64,000 nt of DNA from Roseovarius tolerans. Its GTDB lineage: Bacteria > Pseudomonadota > Alphaproteobacteria > Rhodobacterales > Rhodobacteraceae. Every line of letters begins with the position of its first letter. Position 1 is the first letter of the stretch. Both the position numbers and the translations under genes were made by a program. Positions 35,800-45,001 of the stretch are shown one piece after another. Location: contig NZ_FOBO01000008.1 of assembly GCF_900109855.1 (NCBI RefSeq), forward strand, positions 1 through 64,000, in the 5' to 3' direction. The notes under the pieces were generated by a model, which was not told the DNA's origin, did not search any database, and was given only the letters and a program-made list of their open reading frames with translations.

Positions 35800-37785
35800 A
35801 TGGCCGCCAAGGATACCGAGGACCAAAAGCCCGACGACGCCGAGACCGAGGTCTCGCTCGACATGTCTCAGGCGGCGGTCAAGAGGATGATTGCCGAGGC
35901 GCGTGAGAAGGGGTTCATCACCTACGATCAGCTCAACGAGGTGCTGCCGCCCGACCAGGTCAGTTCCGAGCAGATCGAGGACGTGATGTCGATGCTCTCG
36001 GAGATGGGCATCAACATCATCGAGGCCGAGGACGCCGAAGAAGAAGAGAGCAAGACCACCGCCGTCGCCGAAGTGGGCAAGCGCGGCGAGATCACGCTTG
36101 GCTCGGGCAAGGAAGAAAAGCTCGACCGCACGGATGATCCGGTGCGCATGTACCTGCGCGAGATGGGCTCGGTTGAACTGCTGAGCCGCGAGGGCGAGAT
36201 CGCGATCGCCAAGCGGATCGAGGCCGGGCGCAACACGATGATCGCGGGCCTTTGCGAGAGCCCGCTGACCTTTCAGGCGATCACCATCTGGCGCGACGAA
36301 CTTCTGGGCGAAGACATTCTGCTGCGCGACGTGATCGACCTTGAGGCCACGTTCGGCAATCAGCCGGGCGAGGAGGGGGCCGAACCGGTCGTCGAGGCTG
36401 CCAACGTCACCAGCCCGCCGGCCAATCGCAGTGAGAGCAGCGACGAGCCGGAACTCGATGCCGACGGCAATCCGATCCAGAGCGAGGATGACGAGGACGA
36501 GGACGAGCAGGCCAACATGAGCCTTGCGGCGATGGAAGCCGCGCTCAAGCCGCGCGTGCTCGAAACGCTCGACCGCATTGCTGAGGATTTCGCGCAGCTG
36601 AGCGAAATGCAGGACAGCCGGATTTCTGCGACGCTCAACGAGGACGGGTCGTTCTCGGCCGATCAGGAAGCGAAATACCAGAAGCTACGGTCCGAAATCG
36701 TCAAGCTCGTCAACGAGTTGCACCTGCACAACAACCGCATCGAGGCGCTGATCGACCAGCTTTACGGGATCAACCGCCGGATCATGCAGATCGACACGGC
36801 GATGGTCAAACTCGCCGATCAGGCGCGGATCAACCGCAAGGAATTCGTCGAGGAGTATCGCGGGCGCGAACTCGATCCCAACTGGCTCGACGATATGGCG
36901 GCGAAATCCGGGCGCGGCTGGCAGATGTTCATGGAGCGCAGCCCCGAGAAGGTGGCCGAATTGCGCGCCGACATGGCGCAGGTCGGTCAGTATGTGGGCC
37001 TTGATATCTCCGAGTTCCGCCGCATCGTCGGGCAGGTCCAGAAGGGCGAGAAAGAGGCGCGTCAGGCCAAGAAGGAGATGGTCGAGGCGAACCTGCGTCT
37101 GGTCATCTCGATTGCCAAGAAATACACCAACCGTGGCCTGCAATTCCTTGATCTCATTCAGGAAGGCAATATCGGCCTGATGAAGGCGGTGGACAAGTTC
37201 GAGTACCGCCGGGGCTACAAGTTCAGCACTTATGCGACATGGTGGATCCGTCAGGCGATCACGCGTAGCATCGCCGATCAGGCACGCACCATCCGCATTC
37301 CGGTACATATGATCGAGACGATCAACAAGCTGGTGCGCACGGGCCGTCAGATGCTGCACGAGATCGGACGGGAACCGACGCCGGAAGAGCTGGCCGAAAA
37401 GCTGCAAATGCCGCTCGAAAAGGTCCGCAAGGTGATGAAGATCGCCAAGGAGCCGATTTCTCTGGAGACGCCGATTGGCGACGAGGAAGACAGCCAGCTT
37501 GGCGATTTCATCGAGGACAAGAACGTCATCCTGCCGCTTGATTCCGCTATTCAGGACAACTTGAAGGAAACCACGACGCGGGTGCTGTCTTCGCTGACGC
37601 CGCGCGAGGAACGGGTGCTGCGCATGCGCTTCGGCATCGGGATGAACACGGACCACACGCTCGAAGAGGTGGGACAGCAGTTCTCGGTCACCCGCGAACG
37701 CATCCGTCAGATCGAGGCCAAGGCTCTTAGGAAGCTAAAGCATCCCAGCCGGTCGCGGAAGCTGCGGAGTTTCCTGGATCAGTAA
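35800..37785 (+). CDS. rpoD: primary sigma factor sigma-70
   Basis: Housekeeping sigma factor of RNA polymerase, 661 residues. Region 1.1 lies at about 15-80; an acidic stretch follows (about 190-235). Region 2 has the core-binding and -10 recognising part ([26 protein letters not shown], then [15 protein letters not shown]), region 3 follows, and region 4.2 carries the -35 recognising helix-turn-helix near 621-642 ([19 protein letters not shown]). The ATG has TGAGGAG upstream. Confidence 0.97.
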   Translation: MAAKDTEDQKPDDAETEVSLDMSQAAVKRMIAEAREKGFITYDQLNEVLPPDQVSSEQIEDVMSMLSEMGINIIEAEDAEEEESKTTAVAEVGKRGEITLGSGKEEKLDRTDDPVRMYLREMGSVELLSREGEIAIAKRIEAGRNTMIAGLCESPLTFQAITIWRDELLGEDILLRDVIDLEATFGNQPGEEGAEPVVEAANVTSPPANRSESSDEPELDADGNPIQSEDDEDEDEQANMSLAAMEAALKPRVLETLDRIAEDFAQLSEMQDSRISATLNEDGSFSADQEAKYQKLRSEIVKLVNELHLHNNRIEALIDQLYGINRRIMQIDTAMVKLADQARINRKEFVEEYRGRELDPNWLDDMAAKSGRGWQMFMERSPEKVAELRADMAQVGQYVGLDISEFRRIVGQVQKGEKEARQAKKEMVEANLRLVISIAKKYTNRGLQFLDLIQEGNIGLMKAVDKFEYRRGYKFSTYATWWIRQAITRSIADQARTIRIPVHMIETINKLVRTGRQMLHEIGREPTPEELAEKLQMPLEKVRKVMKIAKEPISLETPIGDEEDSQLGDFIEDKNVILPLDSAIQDNLKETTTRVLSSLTPREERVLRMRFGIGMNTDHTLEEVGQQFSVTRERIRQIEAKALRKLKHPSRSRKLRSFLDQ

Positions 37786-37794
37786 GGAGGCCTA

Positions 37795-38073
37795 ATGTCG
37801 ATCCTGTCACGCCTGTTCGGAGGAGGGGGCAAGTCCGAGACGCGGGCGGAGGTGTCTGAAACCTATAAGGATTTTCGGATCATCGCCGCGCCGCATAGTG
37901 ACAATGAGGGGTATCGCGTCGGTGCTCGGATCGAGAAGGAGGTCGGCGGCGAGGTGAAGGTGCATCATCTGCTGCGCGCCGACACGCTGCGCAGCCTCGA
38001 TGAGGCCGAGACGTTTTCGATCCGTAAGGCGAAACAGGTCATCGACGAGCAGGGCGAACGGATTTTCCGCTGA
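37795..38073 (+). CDS. HlyU family protein
   Basis: A 92-residue HlyU-type protein, named after the Vibrio regulator but unrelated to ArsR-type HlyU. Family features: YKDFRIIAAPHSDNEGYRVGARIEKE and the C-terminal AKQVIDEQGERIF. Its molecular role is not established. It starts nine bases after rpoD, with AAGGAGG before the ATG, so it is read with rpoD. A terminator follows at once. Confidence 0.85.
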   Translation: MSILSRLFGGGGKSETRAEVSETYKDFRIIAAPHSDNEGYRVGARIEKEVGGEVKVHHLLRADTLRSLDEAETFSIRKAKQVIDEQGERIFR

Positions 38074-38098
38074 GGTCCGCGCCACGTAAGGCGCGTGT

Positions 38099-38123
38099 CC
38101 CGGCCCGGAGGCCGGGGCTTTTT
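38099..38123 (+). terminator. rho-independent terminator of the rpoD-hlyU unit
   Basis: Stem CCCGGCC (38099-38105) with GGCCGGG (38110-38116), loop CGGA, then GC and five T. It ends almost at the pdhC stop of the opposite strand. Confidence 0.85.
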
Positions 38124-38124
38124 G

Positions 38125-39456
38125 TCAGGCCAGCATGACCATCGGGTTTTCGAGGTTCTCGACGATCTGCTGCAGGAGTTCCGCCCCCATTGCGCCGTCG
38201 ATCACCCGGTGATCGACCGAGAGTGTCACCGACATGACCGTGGCAACGGTCAGTTCGCCATCAGAACCGACCACCGGCTTTTTCTGGCCCGCGCCGACGG
38301 CGAGGATCGCGCCATGCGGCGGGTTGATGACGGCGTCGAAATTCTGGATCCCGAACATGCCGAGGTTAGAGATCGCGAAGGTGCCGCCCTGATATTCATG
38401 GGGGGCAAGCTTGCGGTCGCGGGCACGGGTGGCGAGGTCTTTCATCTCCGCCGATAGCGCCGAGAGCGATTTCATCTCGGCATCCTTGAGGACCGGCGTG
38501 AACAGCCCGCCCTCGATGGCGACGGCGACGGCCACGTCCGAGGGTTTCAGCTTGAGCACCTTGTCGCCCGCCCAGACGGCATTGGCATCGGGCACGGCCT
38601 GCAAGGCCAGGGCACAGGCCTTGATGATGAAGTCGTTGACCGACAGTTTCACGCCGCGCGATTCAAGCTGCTTGTTGAGGTCGCTGCGGAATTTCATCAG
38701 CGCGTCGAGCCTGATTTCGCGGCGCAGGTAGAAATGCGGCACGGTCTGCTTGGCCTCGGTCAGGCGCGCGGCGATGGTCTTACGCATCCCGTCGAGCTTG
38801 ACCTCCTCGAACTCGCGGCCCTCGTACATAGCCATGACGGCATCGGCGGAGGGGCCGGAGGCGGGGGCCGGGGCCTTGTCCGCCGGTTTGGCGGCCTCCT
38901 TGGCGGCGGCGGCGGGTTTGGCATCCTCGACATCGGCGCGCACGATGCGGCCATGCGGGCCGGAGCCCTTGATCTGTGTGAGATCCAGCCCTTTTTCCGC
39001 AGCGATCCTGCGGGCAAGGGGCGAGGCGAAGATACGCTCCCCGCTGTCGTCCTTGGGGGCTGCCGGGGCGGGGGTGTCGGACTTGGCGACTGGCTCTGCG
39101 GATTTGCCCTTGCCGGAGCCTTCGCCGCCGGCTTTCTCGTCCTTGGCGGGCTCTTTCGCGTCCGCCGATTTCGGGGCACTGGACTCGCCGGACTTGATAT
39201 CGTCGGCGCTTTCGCCTTCCTCCAGCAAGACGGCGATGGGGGTGTTGACCTTGACCCCTTCGGTGCCGTCCGCGATCAGGATCTTGCCGATGGTGCCCTC
39301 GTCGACGGCCTCGAATTCCATCGTGGCCTTGTCAGTCTCGATCTCGGCCAGAAGGTCACCGGCGTTGACGGTGTCCCCCTCCTTGACCAGCCATTTGGCG
39401 AGCGTGCCCTCTTCCATGGTGGGCGAGAGGGCGGGCATGAGTATTTCGGTTGGCAT
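38125..39456 (-). CDS. pdhC: pyruvate dehydrogenase E2, dihydrolipoamide acetyltransferase
   Basis: Core of the pyruvate dehydrogenase complex, 443 residues. One lipoyl domain (about 1-76) has the lipoylated lysine in ETDKATME. A peripheral subunit-binding domain lies at about 138-172 ([16 protein letters not shown]) between Ala/Pro/Lys-rich linkers, and the catalytic domain fills 210-443, with His416 and Asp420 in DHRVIDG. The ATG has AAGGAGAG upstream. It is last in pdhABC. Its lipoyl domain is almost the same as that of PdhB. Confidence 0.95.
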   Translation of the reverse strand: MPTEILMPALSPTMEEGTLAKWLVKEGDTVNAGDLLAEIETDKATMEFEAVDEGTIGKILIADGTEGVKVNTPIAVLLEEGESADDIKSGESSAPKSADAKEPAKDEKAGGEGSGKGKSAEPVAKSDTPAPAAPKDDSGERIFASPLARRIAAEKGLDLTQIKGSGPHGRIVRADVEDAKPAAAAKEAAKPADKAPAPASGPSADAVMAMYEGREFEEVKLDGMRKTIAARLTEAKQTVPHFYLRREIRLDALMKFRSDLNKQLESRGVKLSVNDFIIKACALALQAVPDANAVWAGDKVLKLKPSDVAVAVAIEGGLFTPVLKDAEMKSLSALSAEMKDLATRARDRKLAPHEYQGGTFAISNLGMFGIQNFDAVINPPHGAILAVGAGQKKPVVGSDGELTVATVMSVTLSVDHRVIDGAMGAELLQQIVENLENPMVMLA

Positions 39457-39469
39457 CGCGTCGCTCTCC

Positions 39470-40852
39470 TTACCGGTAGGTCACTTGGCGCACGGCGTCG
39501 ATCACCTCGGAGGTCGAGGTCAGCGCCAGCTTTTCGAGATTGGCCGCGTAGGGCATCGGCACGTCCTTGCCGGTGCAGTTGATCACAGGCGCGTCGAGAT
39601 AGTCGAACGCCTTTTGCATCAGCACCGAGGAGATGTAGCTACCGATGGAGGGCACGGGCCAGCCTTCCTCGACGGTGACGCAGCGGTTTGTTTTCATCAC
39701 CGACTTGATCACCGTGTCGGTGTCCATTGGGCGCAGGGTGCGCAGGTCGATCACCTCGGCGTCGATGCCGTCCTCGGCGAGTTTCTCGGCGGCCTCGAGC
39801 GCGTAGGTCATGCCGATGCCGAAGCTGACGATGGTCACGTCCGAGCCGTCGCGCCAGATCTTGGCCTTGCCGAAGGGGATGGTGAAATCATCCATCTTGG
39901 GCACCTCGAAGGACTTGCCGTAGAGGATCTCGTTTTCGAGGAAGATCACCGGGTTGGGGTCGCGGATGGCGCTTTTCAGCAGGCCCTTGGCGCAGGCGGC
40001 CGAGTAGGGCTGCACCACGCGCAGGCCGGGGACCTGGGCATACCAGGCGGCGTAGTCCTGGCTGTGCTGGGCACCGACGCGGGCGGCGGCGCCGTTGGGG
40101 CCACGGAAGACGATCGGGCTGCCCATCTGACCGCCGGACATGTAGAGCGTCTTGGCGGCGGAGTTGATGATCTGGTCGATCGCCTGCATGGCGAAGTTCC
40201 AAGTCATGAATTCGACGATGGGCCGCAAGCCGCCCCAGGATGCGCCAACCCCGATACCGGCAAAGCCGTGTTCGGTGATCGGCGTGTCGATCACGCGTTT
40301 GCCGCCGAATTCATCCAGCAGGTTCTGGGTGATCTTGTAGGCGCCCTCGTATTCAGCGACCTCTTCGCCCATAATAAAGACCGTGTCGTCGCGGCGCATT
40401 TCCTCGGCCATGGCGGCGTTGAGGGCCTCGCGGACGGTCTTGTTCTCCATCTCGGTGCCCTCGGGCCAGTCGGGGCTGGTGTCGGATTTGGGGGCGGCGG
40501 TGGCCTTGGTCTCGGCGGATTTCGGGGCTTCCGCGTCGTCGCCGTCGCCGTCGTCCTTGGCCTCGGGGGCCGGGGCGCTTGAGGCGGTGTCGATATCGTC
40601 GGCGCTTTCGCCTTCTTCCAGCAGGACGGCGATAGGGGTGTTGACCTTGACGCCTTCGGTGCCGTCTTGAATCAGGATCTTGCCGATGGTGCCTTCGTCC
40701 ACCGCCTCGAATTCCATCGTGGCCTTGTCGGTTTCGATTTCGGCCATGATGTCACCGGCATTGACGGTGTCGCCTTCCTTGACCAGCCATTTGGCGAGTG
40801 TGCCTTCCTCCATCGTGGGGGAGAGGGCGGGCATGAGAATTTCGGTAGCCAT
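39470..40852 (-). CDS. pdhB: pyruvate dehydrogenase E1 subunit beta with lipoyl domain
   Basis: The 460-residue chain carries an N-terminal lipoyl domain (about 1-76), an Ala/Asp/Glu-rich linker (about 85-130), then the E1 beta domain (about 137-460: [14 protein letters not shown], then [13 protein letters not shown]). E1 beta with its own lipoyl domain is known from alphaproteobacteria such as Sinorhizobium and Zymomonas. It decarboxylates pyruvate with PdhA and ThDP. Fifteen bases separate it from pdhA. Confidence 0.95.
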   Translation of the reverse strand: MATEILMPALSPTMEEGTLAKWLVKEGDTVNAGDIMAEIETDKATMEFEAVDEGTIGKILIQDGTEGVKVNTPIAVLLEEGESADDIDTASSAPAPEAKDDGDGDDAEAPKSAETKATAAPKSDTSPDWPEGTEMENKTVREALNAAMAEEMRRDDTVFIMGEEVAEYEGAYKITQNLLDEFGGKRVIDTPITEHGFAGIGVGASWGGLRPIVEFMTWNFAMQAIDQIINSAAKTLYMSGGQMGSPIVFRGPNGAAARVGAQHSQDYAAWYAQVPGLRVVQPYSAACAKGLLKSAIRDPNPVIFLENEILYGKSFEVPKMDDFTIPFGKAKIWRDGSDVTIVSFGIGMTYALEAAEKLAEDGIDAEVIDLRTLRPMDTDTVIKSVMKTNRCVTVEEGWPVPSIGSYISSVLMQKAFDYLDAPVINCTGKDVPMPYAANLEKLALTSTSEVIDAVRQVTYR

Positions 40853-40867
40853 TGTCGTCTCTCCTCC

Positions 40868-41878
40868 TCAGGCGTTCTGCGGTGCCACGTCGGCGATGAT
40901 GTCGGTCCAGAGTTCGTCGGTTGCGGGCTCCGGGCTTTCCTTGGCGAAATCGGCGCTGGCGTTGACCACTTCCTTGATTTCCTTGTCGATGGCCTTGAGA
41001 TCCTCCTCGGAGGCGTGGCCGCCGGAGATCAGCAGCTCGCGCACATGTTCGATGGCGTCTTTCTCCTCGCGCATTTTCTGCACCTCTTCGCGGGTGCGAT
41101 ACTTGGCGGGGTCGGACATCGAATGGCCACGGTAGCGGTAGGTCTTGATTTCAAGGATATAGGGCCCCTTGCCGGAGCGGCAGTGCGCGACGGCCTTGTC
41201 GCCCGCTTCTTTCACCGCGAGCACGTCCATGCCGTCAACCGCCTCGCCGGGAATGCCGAAGGCTTCGCCCCGGGTGTAGATGTCAGGGGTGGAGGTGGAG
41301 CGTTTCTGCGAGGTGCCCATGGCGTATTGGTTGTTCTCGATCACAAAGATCACCGGCAGGTCCCAGAGCGCGGCCATGTTGAAGGTCTCGTAGACCTGCC
41401 CCTGATTGGCCGCGCCATCGCCGAAATAGGTGAAGGTGACGCGATTGTTTTCAAGATACTTGTCGGCGAAGGCGAGCCCCGCGCCAAGCGGCACGTTGGC
41501 CCCGACGATGCCGTGGCCGCCGTAGAACTGCTTTTCGGTCGAGAACATGTGCATCGACCCGCCCTTGCCCCGGCTGTAGCCACCCTCGCGCCCGGTGAGT
41601 TCGGCCATGACGCCCTTGGGGTCCATCCCGCAGGCGAGCATGTGGCCGTGATCGCGATAGGTGGTGACGCGCTTGTCGCCGTCCTCGGCGGCGGCCTCGA
41701 GGCCCACGACGACGGCCTCTTGCCCGATATAGAGATGGCAGAAGCCGCCGATCAGGCCCATGCCATAAAGCTGGCCTGCCTTCTCCTCGAATCGGCGGAT
41801 AAGCAGCATGTCACGGTAATACTGGGTGAGTTCGTCGGCGGAAACGTTTGGTTTCTTGGCGCTTTTCCGGGTGGCCAT
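40868..41878 (-). CDS. pdhA: pyruvate dehydrogenase E1 subunit alpha
   Basis: ThDP-binding subunit, 336 residues. The ThDP/Mg motif runs from GDGAANQGQ to IENN (about residues 165-195). RSTSTPDIYTRG and YRYRGHSMSDPAKYR, the regulatory and phospholipid-facing loops of the family, are present. The ATG has AAGGAG upstream. It heads pdhABC; a perfect inverted repeat lies 27 bases before the start. Confidence 0.95.
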   Translation of the reverse strand: MATRKSAKKPNVSADELTQYYRDMLLIRRFEEKAGQLYGMGLIGGFCHLYIGQEAVVVGLEAAAEDGDKRVTTYRDHGHMLACGMDPKGVMAELTGREGGYSRGKGGSMHMFSTEKQFYGGHGIVGANVPLGAGLAFADKYLENNRVTFTYFGDGAANQGQVYETFNMAALWDLPVIFVIENNQYAMGTSQKRSTSTPDIYTRGEAFGIPGEAVDGMDVLAVKEAGDKAVAHCRSGKGPYILEIKTYRYRGHSMSDPAKYRTREEVQKMREEKDAIEHVRELLISGGHASEEDLKAIDKEIKEVVNASADFAKESPEPATDELWTDIIADVAPQNA

Positions 41879-41904
41879 GGGCGGGCAACTCCTTGTTGGC
41901 GAAT

Positions 41905-41924
41905 ATAGTTTAGCATTAAACTAT
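41905..41924. promoter_or_regulatory. inverted-repeat operator upstream of pdhA
   Basis: ATAGTTTA-GCAT-TAAACTAT: two perfect 8-bp arms with a four-base spacer, A+T-rich in a GC-rich region, centred about 36 bases before the pdhA start. On the minus strand TTGGTG and TAAACT, 18 bases apart, could be -35 and -10, so the repeat would cover the -10 box, the position of a repressor site. The binding protein is unknown. Confidence 0.6.
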
Positions 41925-42140
41925 TTCATACACCAATCATTGCGGCGTTGCGAGAGTGAATTTGGTGGAGGTGACAGCGGGGTTGGTTGGCCTGGAGCAG
42001 ACCGTGGCGTAAGCCGCGCCATCGCATGTCCGCGGGCAGGCGATCCGACGGTGTTTCATAGCACTTTATTTCTGCCGTGCCGCAAAAGGTTCAATCGACG
42101 CGCTGACTTGACCAAATCGCCTGTCCGGGGGGCGGATATG

Positions 42141-42176
42141 CGATGGCGCGGCGGCCTTCGGCCTTGATTCCGCGCC
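42141..42176 (+). repeat. dispersed palindromic repeat, copy 2
   Basis: GCGCGGCGG, centre CCTTCGGCC, then TTGATTCCGCGC. It matches copy 3 (48192-48226) closely in inverted orientation and copy 1 (14697-14734) in its flanks. It lies in the 340-base gap between the ftsB-like gene and pdhA, which otherwise holds only the pdhA promoter region. Confidence 0.65.
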
Positions 42177-42218
42177 GGGTCTGCCAATCGAATGTCCCCT
42201 CCAGGCCACCGCCGGGCC

Positions 42219-42515
42219 TTACCGAATGACGATCTCGTCGCCGCGCATCAGGCCTAGAACCTCGCGGGCCTGCTGGTCGAGCAGGTCGAGATCAAGATAG
42301 CCGTCCGACAGCCGGTGCGTCAGATTTTCCATCCGCGCCACCTGTGTCTCCAGTGTCTGGAGCTGTGCACGCAACTCGGCACTTTGCGCCTCGATCTCGG
42401 CACGGCGGAACAGCCCGTAATCCCCCTGCACGGCGGCGAAGGTGAAATAGGCGCCCAGAAAGAACGCCACGGTGAAAAAGATCAGCGTGCCCCAGGGGCG
42501 GCTGCGGGGGGTCAT
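42219..42515 (-). CDS. FtsB/DivIC-family septum formation protein
   Basis: A 98-residue bitopic membrane protein: short basic N-terminus, one helix (about 9-29) and a periplasmic coiled coil (about 38-66, AEIEAQSAELRAQLQTLETQV) as in FtsB/DivIC. These proteins link FtsL and FtsQ in the divisome. The C-terminal LDLLDQQAREVLGLMRGDEIVI is typical of the family. The true start is at 42515; a very long frame upstream is antisense to the acyl-CoA dehydrogenase. It sits upstream of pdhA, an order common in Rhodobacterales. Confidence 0.88.
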   Translation of the reverse strand: MTPRSRPWGTLIFFTVAFFLGAYFTFAAVQGDYGLFRRAEIEAQSAELRAQLQTLETQVARMENLTHRLSDGYLDLDLLDQQAREVLGLMRGDEIVIR

Positions 42516-42644
42516 GGTGTGCTCTGCCTCGTTCTGCCGCCTCTTGTTGGGCGATCCAATGCACCATGCCACAGGTGATTCGCTTTGTGAATCCCCTTTC
42601 GCCGCGAATTTCAGCGCTCTAGCATGACGGAAAGGAGGCCCGCC

Positions 42645-44276
42645 ATGTCCCAGACCCCCGCGCATGAGACGCTTGCCACCCACGAGGTCATGAACCAGCC
42701 TGTGGCGCGTGGCGATCTGGATCTGTGGGGGGATGATCCGGCCCTGCAGACCCATGCCGGGGCGTCGGGGGCGGATGGCGATCATCTGGCGGACTACGGC
42801 GCAAAGATGGGAACGCAGGCGATGCGCGCGGCGGGGCGCGACGCGAACCGACAGCCGCCCGAGCTGGTGCTGTTCGACGCGGGCGGGCGCAGGCTCGACG
42901 AGGTGCGCTTTCACCCCGCCTATCACGCGTTGATGCAGGCCTTGGTCGGCGCTGGCTATGCCGCCCTGCCGTGGGAGGGGGCGGCGGGCGGCCATGCCAG
43001 CCATGCCGCGATGGTCTATCTCACCAGCCAGGTGGAGCCGGGCGTGTGCTGTCCGATGACCATGACCTATGCCGCGATCCCGGCGCTGCGGGCCGACACC
43101 GCGCTGCTGGGCGAGTGGGTGCCCAAGCTGACGGCGCGCGCCTATGACCCGGAGGCAAAGGTGCTGGCGCGCAAGGCAGGCGCGACGCTGGGCATGGCGA
43201 TGACCGAAAAGCAGGGCGGGTCGGATATTCGCTCCAATGCGACACGGGCCGTGCCGGAGGGCGATCACTACCGGCTGACCGGGCATAAATGGTTCTGTTC
43301 CGCGCCGATGTCGGATGGGTTCCTGACGCTGGCGCAGGCCGAGGGCGGGCTGACCTGCTTTCTGGTGCCGCGCTGGCTGGAGGGCGGGCGCAACGGCATT
43401 CACATCCAGCGATTGAAGGACAAGCTGGGCAATCGTGCCAATGCCTCGGCGGAGATCGAGTATCACGGGGCGCTCAGCTACAGGCTGGGCGAGGAGGGCG
43501 CGGGCGTGCGCACGATCCTCGAGATGGTGCATCACACCCGGCTCGATACCGCGATGGCGCCCGCGGGACTGATGCGCGCCGCGCTCGATCATGCCACGTA
43601 TTGGGCGCGGCATCGCAGCGCGTTTCAGAAACAGCTGATCGACCAGCCGCTGATGCGGTCGGTACTGGCCGATCTTGTGCTCGATTGGGAGGGGACGCTT
43701 GCGCTCGGGATGCACGTGGCGCGGGCGTTTGACGGCAGCAGTCCGCGCGACCGCGCCTTTGCCCGCCTGGGCGTCGCACTGGCCAAGTTTCTCGGCAACA
43801 AGCTCTGCCCCGGGCTGGTCTACGAGGCGATGGAGGTGATGGGCGGCATGGGCTATGTCGAGGATACGCCCCTGCCGCTGCTCTACCGCGAGGCGCCGCT
43901 CAATTCGATCTGGGAGGGGTCGGGCAACGTGATCTGCCTCGATATCCTGCGCACGCTGGCGCGCGAGCCGCTGGCGGGCGAGGCACTGTCGGAGGAGTTG
44001 GCGCAGGTGGCGGGGCAGGATGCGCGGTTCGACGCGGCGCTGCGCGCGCATATGCAGACCTTTCCCAAGCCACCCGGGGAGGCACAGGCGCGCTGGTATG
44101 CCGAGAGCCTCGCCACGCTGCTCACCGCCTCGTTGCTGCTGCGCCATGCACCTGACGCGGTGGCCGGGGCCTATATCGCCACCCGTCTGAGCGAGCCGCG
44201 CGGGCGCGTCGCCGGGGCCATTGGACGGATCGACACCGAGGCGGTTCTGGCGCGGCTTGGCGGTTTCAGTCAATAA
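42645..44276 (+). CDS. AidB-like acyl-CoA dehydrogenase family protein
   Basis: A 543-residue flavoprotein of the acyl-CoA dehydrogenase superfamily. The middle domain has GMAMTEKQGGSD and GHKWFCSAPMSDGFL, and the C-terminal part YREAPLNSIWEGSGNVICLD, which is the AidB hallmark. E. coli AidB is induced by alkylating agents, binds DNA and has weak isovaleryl-CoA dehydrogenase activity. The ATG at 42645 has AAAGGAGG upstream. A role in alkylation response or in branched acyl-CoA oxidation cannot be settled by sequence. Confidence 0.88.
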   Translation: MSQTPAHETLATHEVMNQPVARGDLDLWGDDPALQTHAGASGADGDHLADYGAKMGTQAMRAAGRDANRQPPELVLFDAGGRRLDEVRFHPAYHALMQALVGAGYAALPWEGAAGGHASHAAMVYLTSQVEPGVCCPMTMTYAAIPALRADTALLGEWVPKLTARAYDPEAKVLARKAGATLGMAMTEKQGGSDIRSNATRAVPEGDHYRLTGHKWFCSAPMSDGFLTLAQAEGGLTCFLVPRWLEGGRNGIHIQRLKDKLGNRANASAEIEYHGALSYRLGEEGAGVRTILEMVHHTRLDTAMAPAGLMRAALDHATYWARHRSAFQKQLIDQPLMRSVLADLVLDWEGTLALGMHVARAFDGSSPRDRAFARLGVALAKFLGNKLCPGLVYEAMEVMGGMGYVEDTPLPLLYREAPLNSIWEGSGNVICLDILRTLAREPLAGEALSEELAQVAGQDARFDAALRAHMQTFPKPPGEAQARWYAESLATLLTASLLLRHAPDAVAGAYIATRLSEPRGRVAGAIGRIDTEAVLARLGGFSQ

Positions 44277-44296
44277 ATTCCGAAAGCCGAATGTGT

Positions 44297-44310
44297 TTGA
44301 CCCAGATCAA
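44297..44310. promoter_or_regulatory. FNR/CRP-type box
   Basis: TTGACCCAGATCAA fits the FNR-class consensus TTGA-N6-TCAA, with the FnrL form TTGAC-N4-ATCAA. It lies 82 bases before the DsrE-like gene, so it can act as an activator site for oxygen control there. Confidence 0.65.
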
Positions 44311-44391
44311 GGCTGGGATCGTAAACGGTCGCATAGGGTGCGGGTGTGAAAGAGAGATTCTGAAATCACCTTAACTCGGAGAGAGGTTCTC

Positions 44392-44829
44392 ATGCGTAAA
44401 GTCCTGACCGCCGCCGCCCTTGGCCTTGCCACGCTGGCTGCACCCGCAACGCAGGCTGAGGAGGCCACGAAAATGGTCACCATCCTGACCAGCGAAGAGC
44501 CGCAGACGCAGCTCATGTCGATGGTGCTGACCATGCAGTCCATGCAGGCGGGGGCGGGGGCCTATGTGCTCTTGTGCGGCCCGGCGGGAGATCTGGCGCT
44601 GAAAGACGCCCCGGAGGCGGCCACCGCACCGCAACCGCCCAAGGGGATGAGCCCGCAACTGCTGATGCAGAAGATCATGGAGCAGGGTGCCACGGTCGAG
44701 GTCTGTGCGATCTACCTGCCCGGTAAGGGCGTTGCGCAGGAGGCGCTGCTTGATGGGATCGGCGCGGCCAAGCCGCCTGCGGTGGCCAAGCGATTGCTGG
44801 CTGATGGAACGCGGATCATGTCCTTCTGA
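44392..44829 (+). CDS. secreted DsrE-like protein
   Basis: A 145-residue protein with a signal peptide (MRKVLTAAALGLATLAAPATQA). The mature part has the DsrE/F-like alpha/beta pattern (MVTILTSEEPQTQLMSMVLTMQ, then GAYVLLCGPAGDLAL, then GATVEVCAIYLP) with cysteines near residues 63 and 104. DsrE-like proteins carry sulfur on cysteine; periplasmic ones are little studied. An FNR-type box upstream suggests induction at low oxygen. The ATG has GGAGAGAGG upstream. Confidence 0.75.
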   Translation: MRKVLTAAALGLATLAAPATQAEEATKMVTILTSEEPQTQLMSMVLTMQSMQAGAGAYVLLCGPAGDLALKDAPEAATAPQPPKGMSPQLLMQKIMEQGATVEVCAIYLPGKGVAQEALLDGIGAAKPPAVAKRLLADGTRIMSF

Positions 44830-44843
44830 CGGGCTGATCCGCA

Positions 44844-44923
44844 GGGCCGCCTCACACCGTCGCCCAAGGGTATGAGTGTCTGTGTTTCCTGTGAGGGGAC
44901 GAGACTGCGAGGCGGCCCGCCTC
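44844..44923. terminator. inverted repeats between convergent genes
   Basis: GGGCCGCCTC (44844-44853) can pair with GAGGCGGCCC (44909-44918), and the second arm can also form a local hairpin GAGGCG-GCC-CGCCTC (44909-44923). The repeat lies between the DsrE-like gene and the convergent ClC gene. A two-way terminator or a small folded RNA is possible. Confidence 0.4.
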
Positions 44924-45001
44924 ATGACATGCATCTGATGTGACGCATTAGTGCCTCAATCCGATATCCGCGACACGCTAGGAACATACCGGTTCATGGG
45001 T

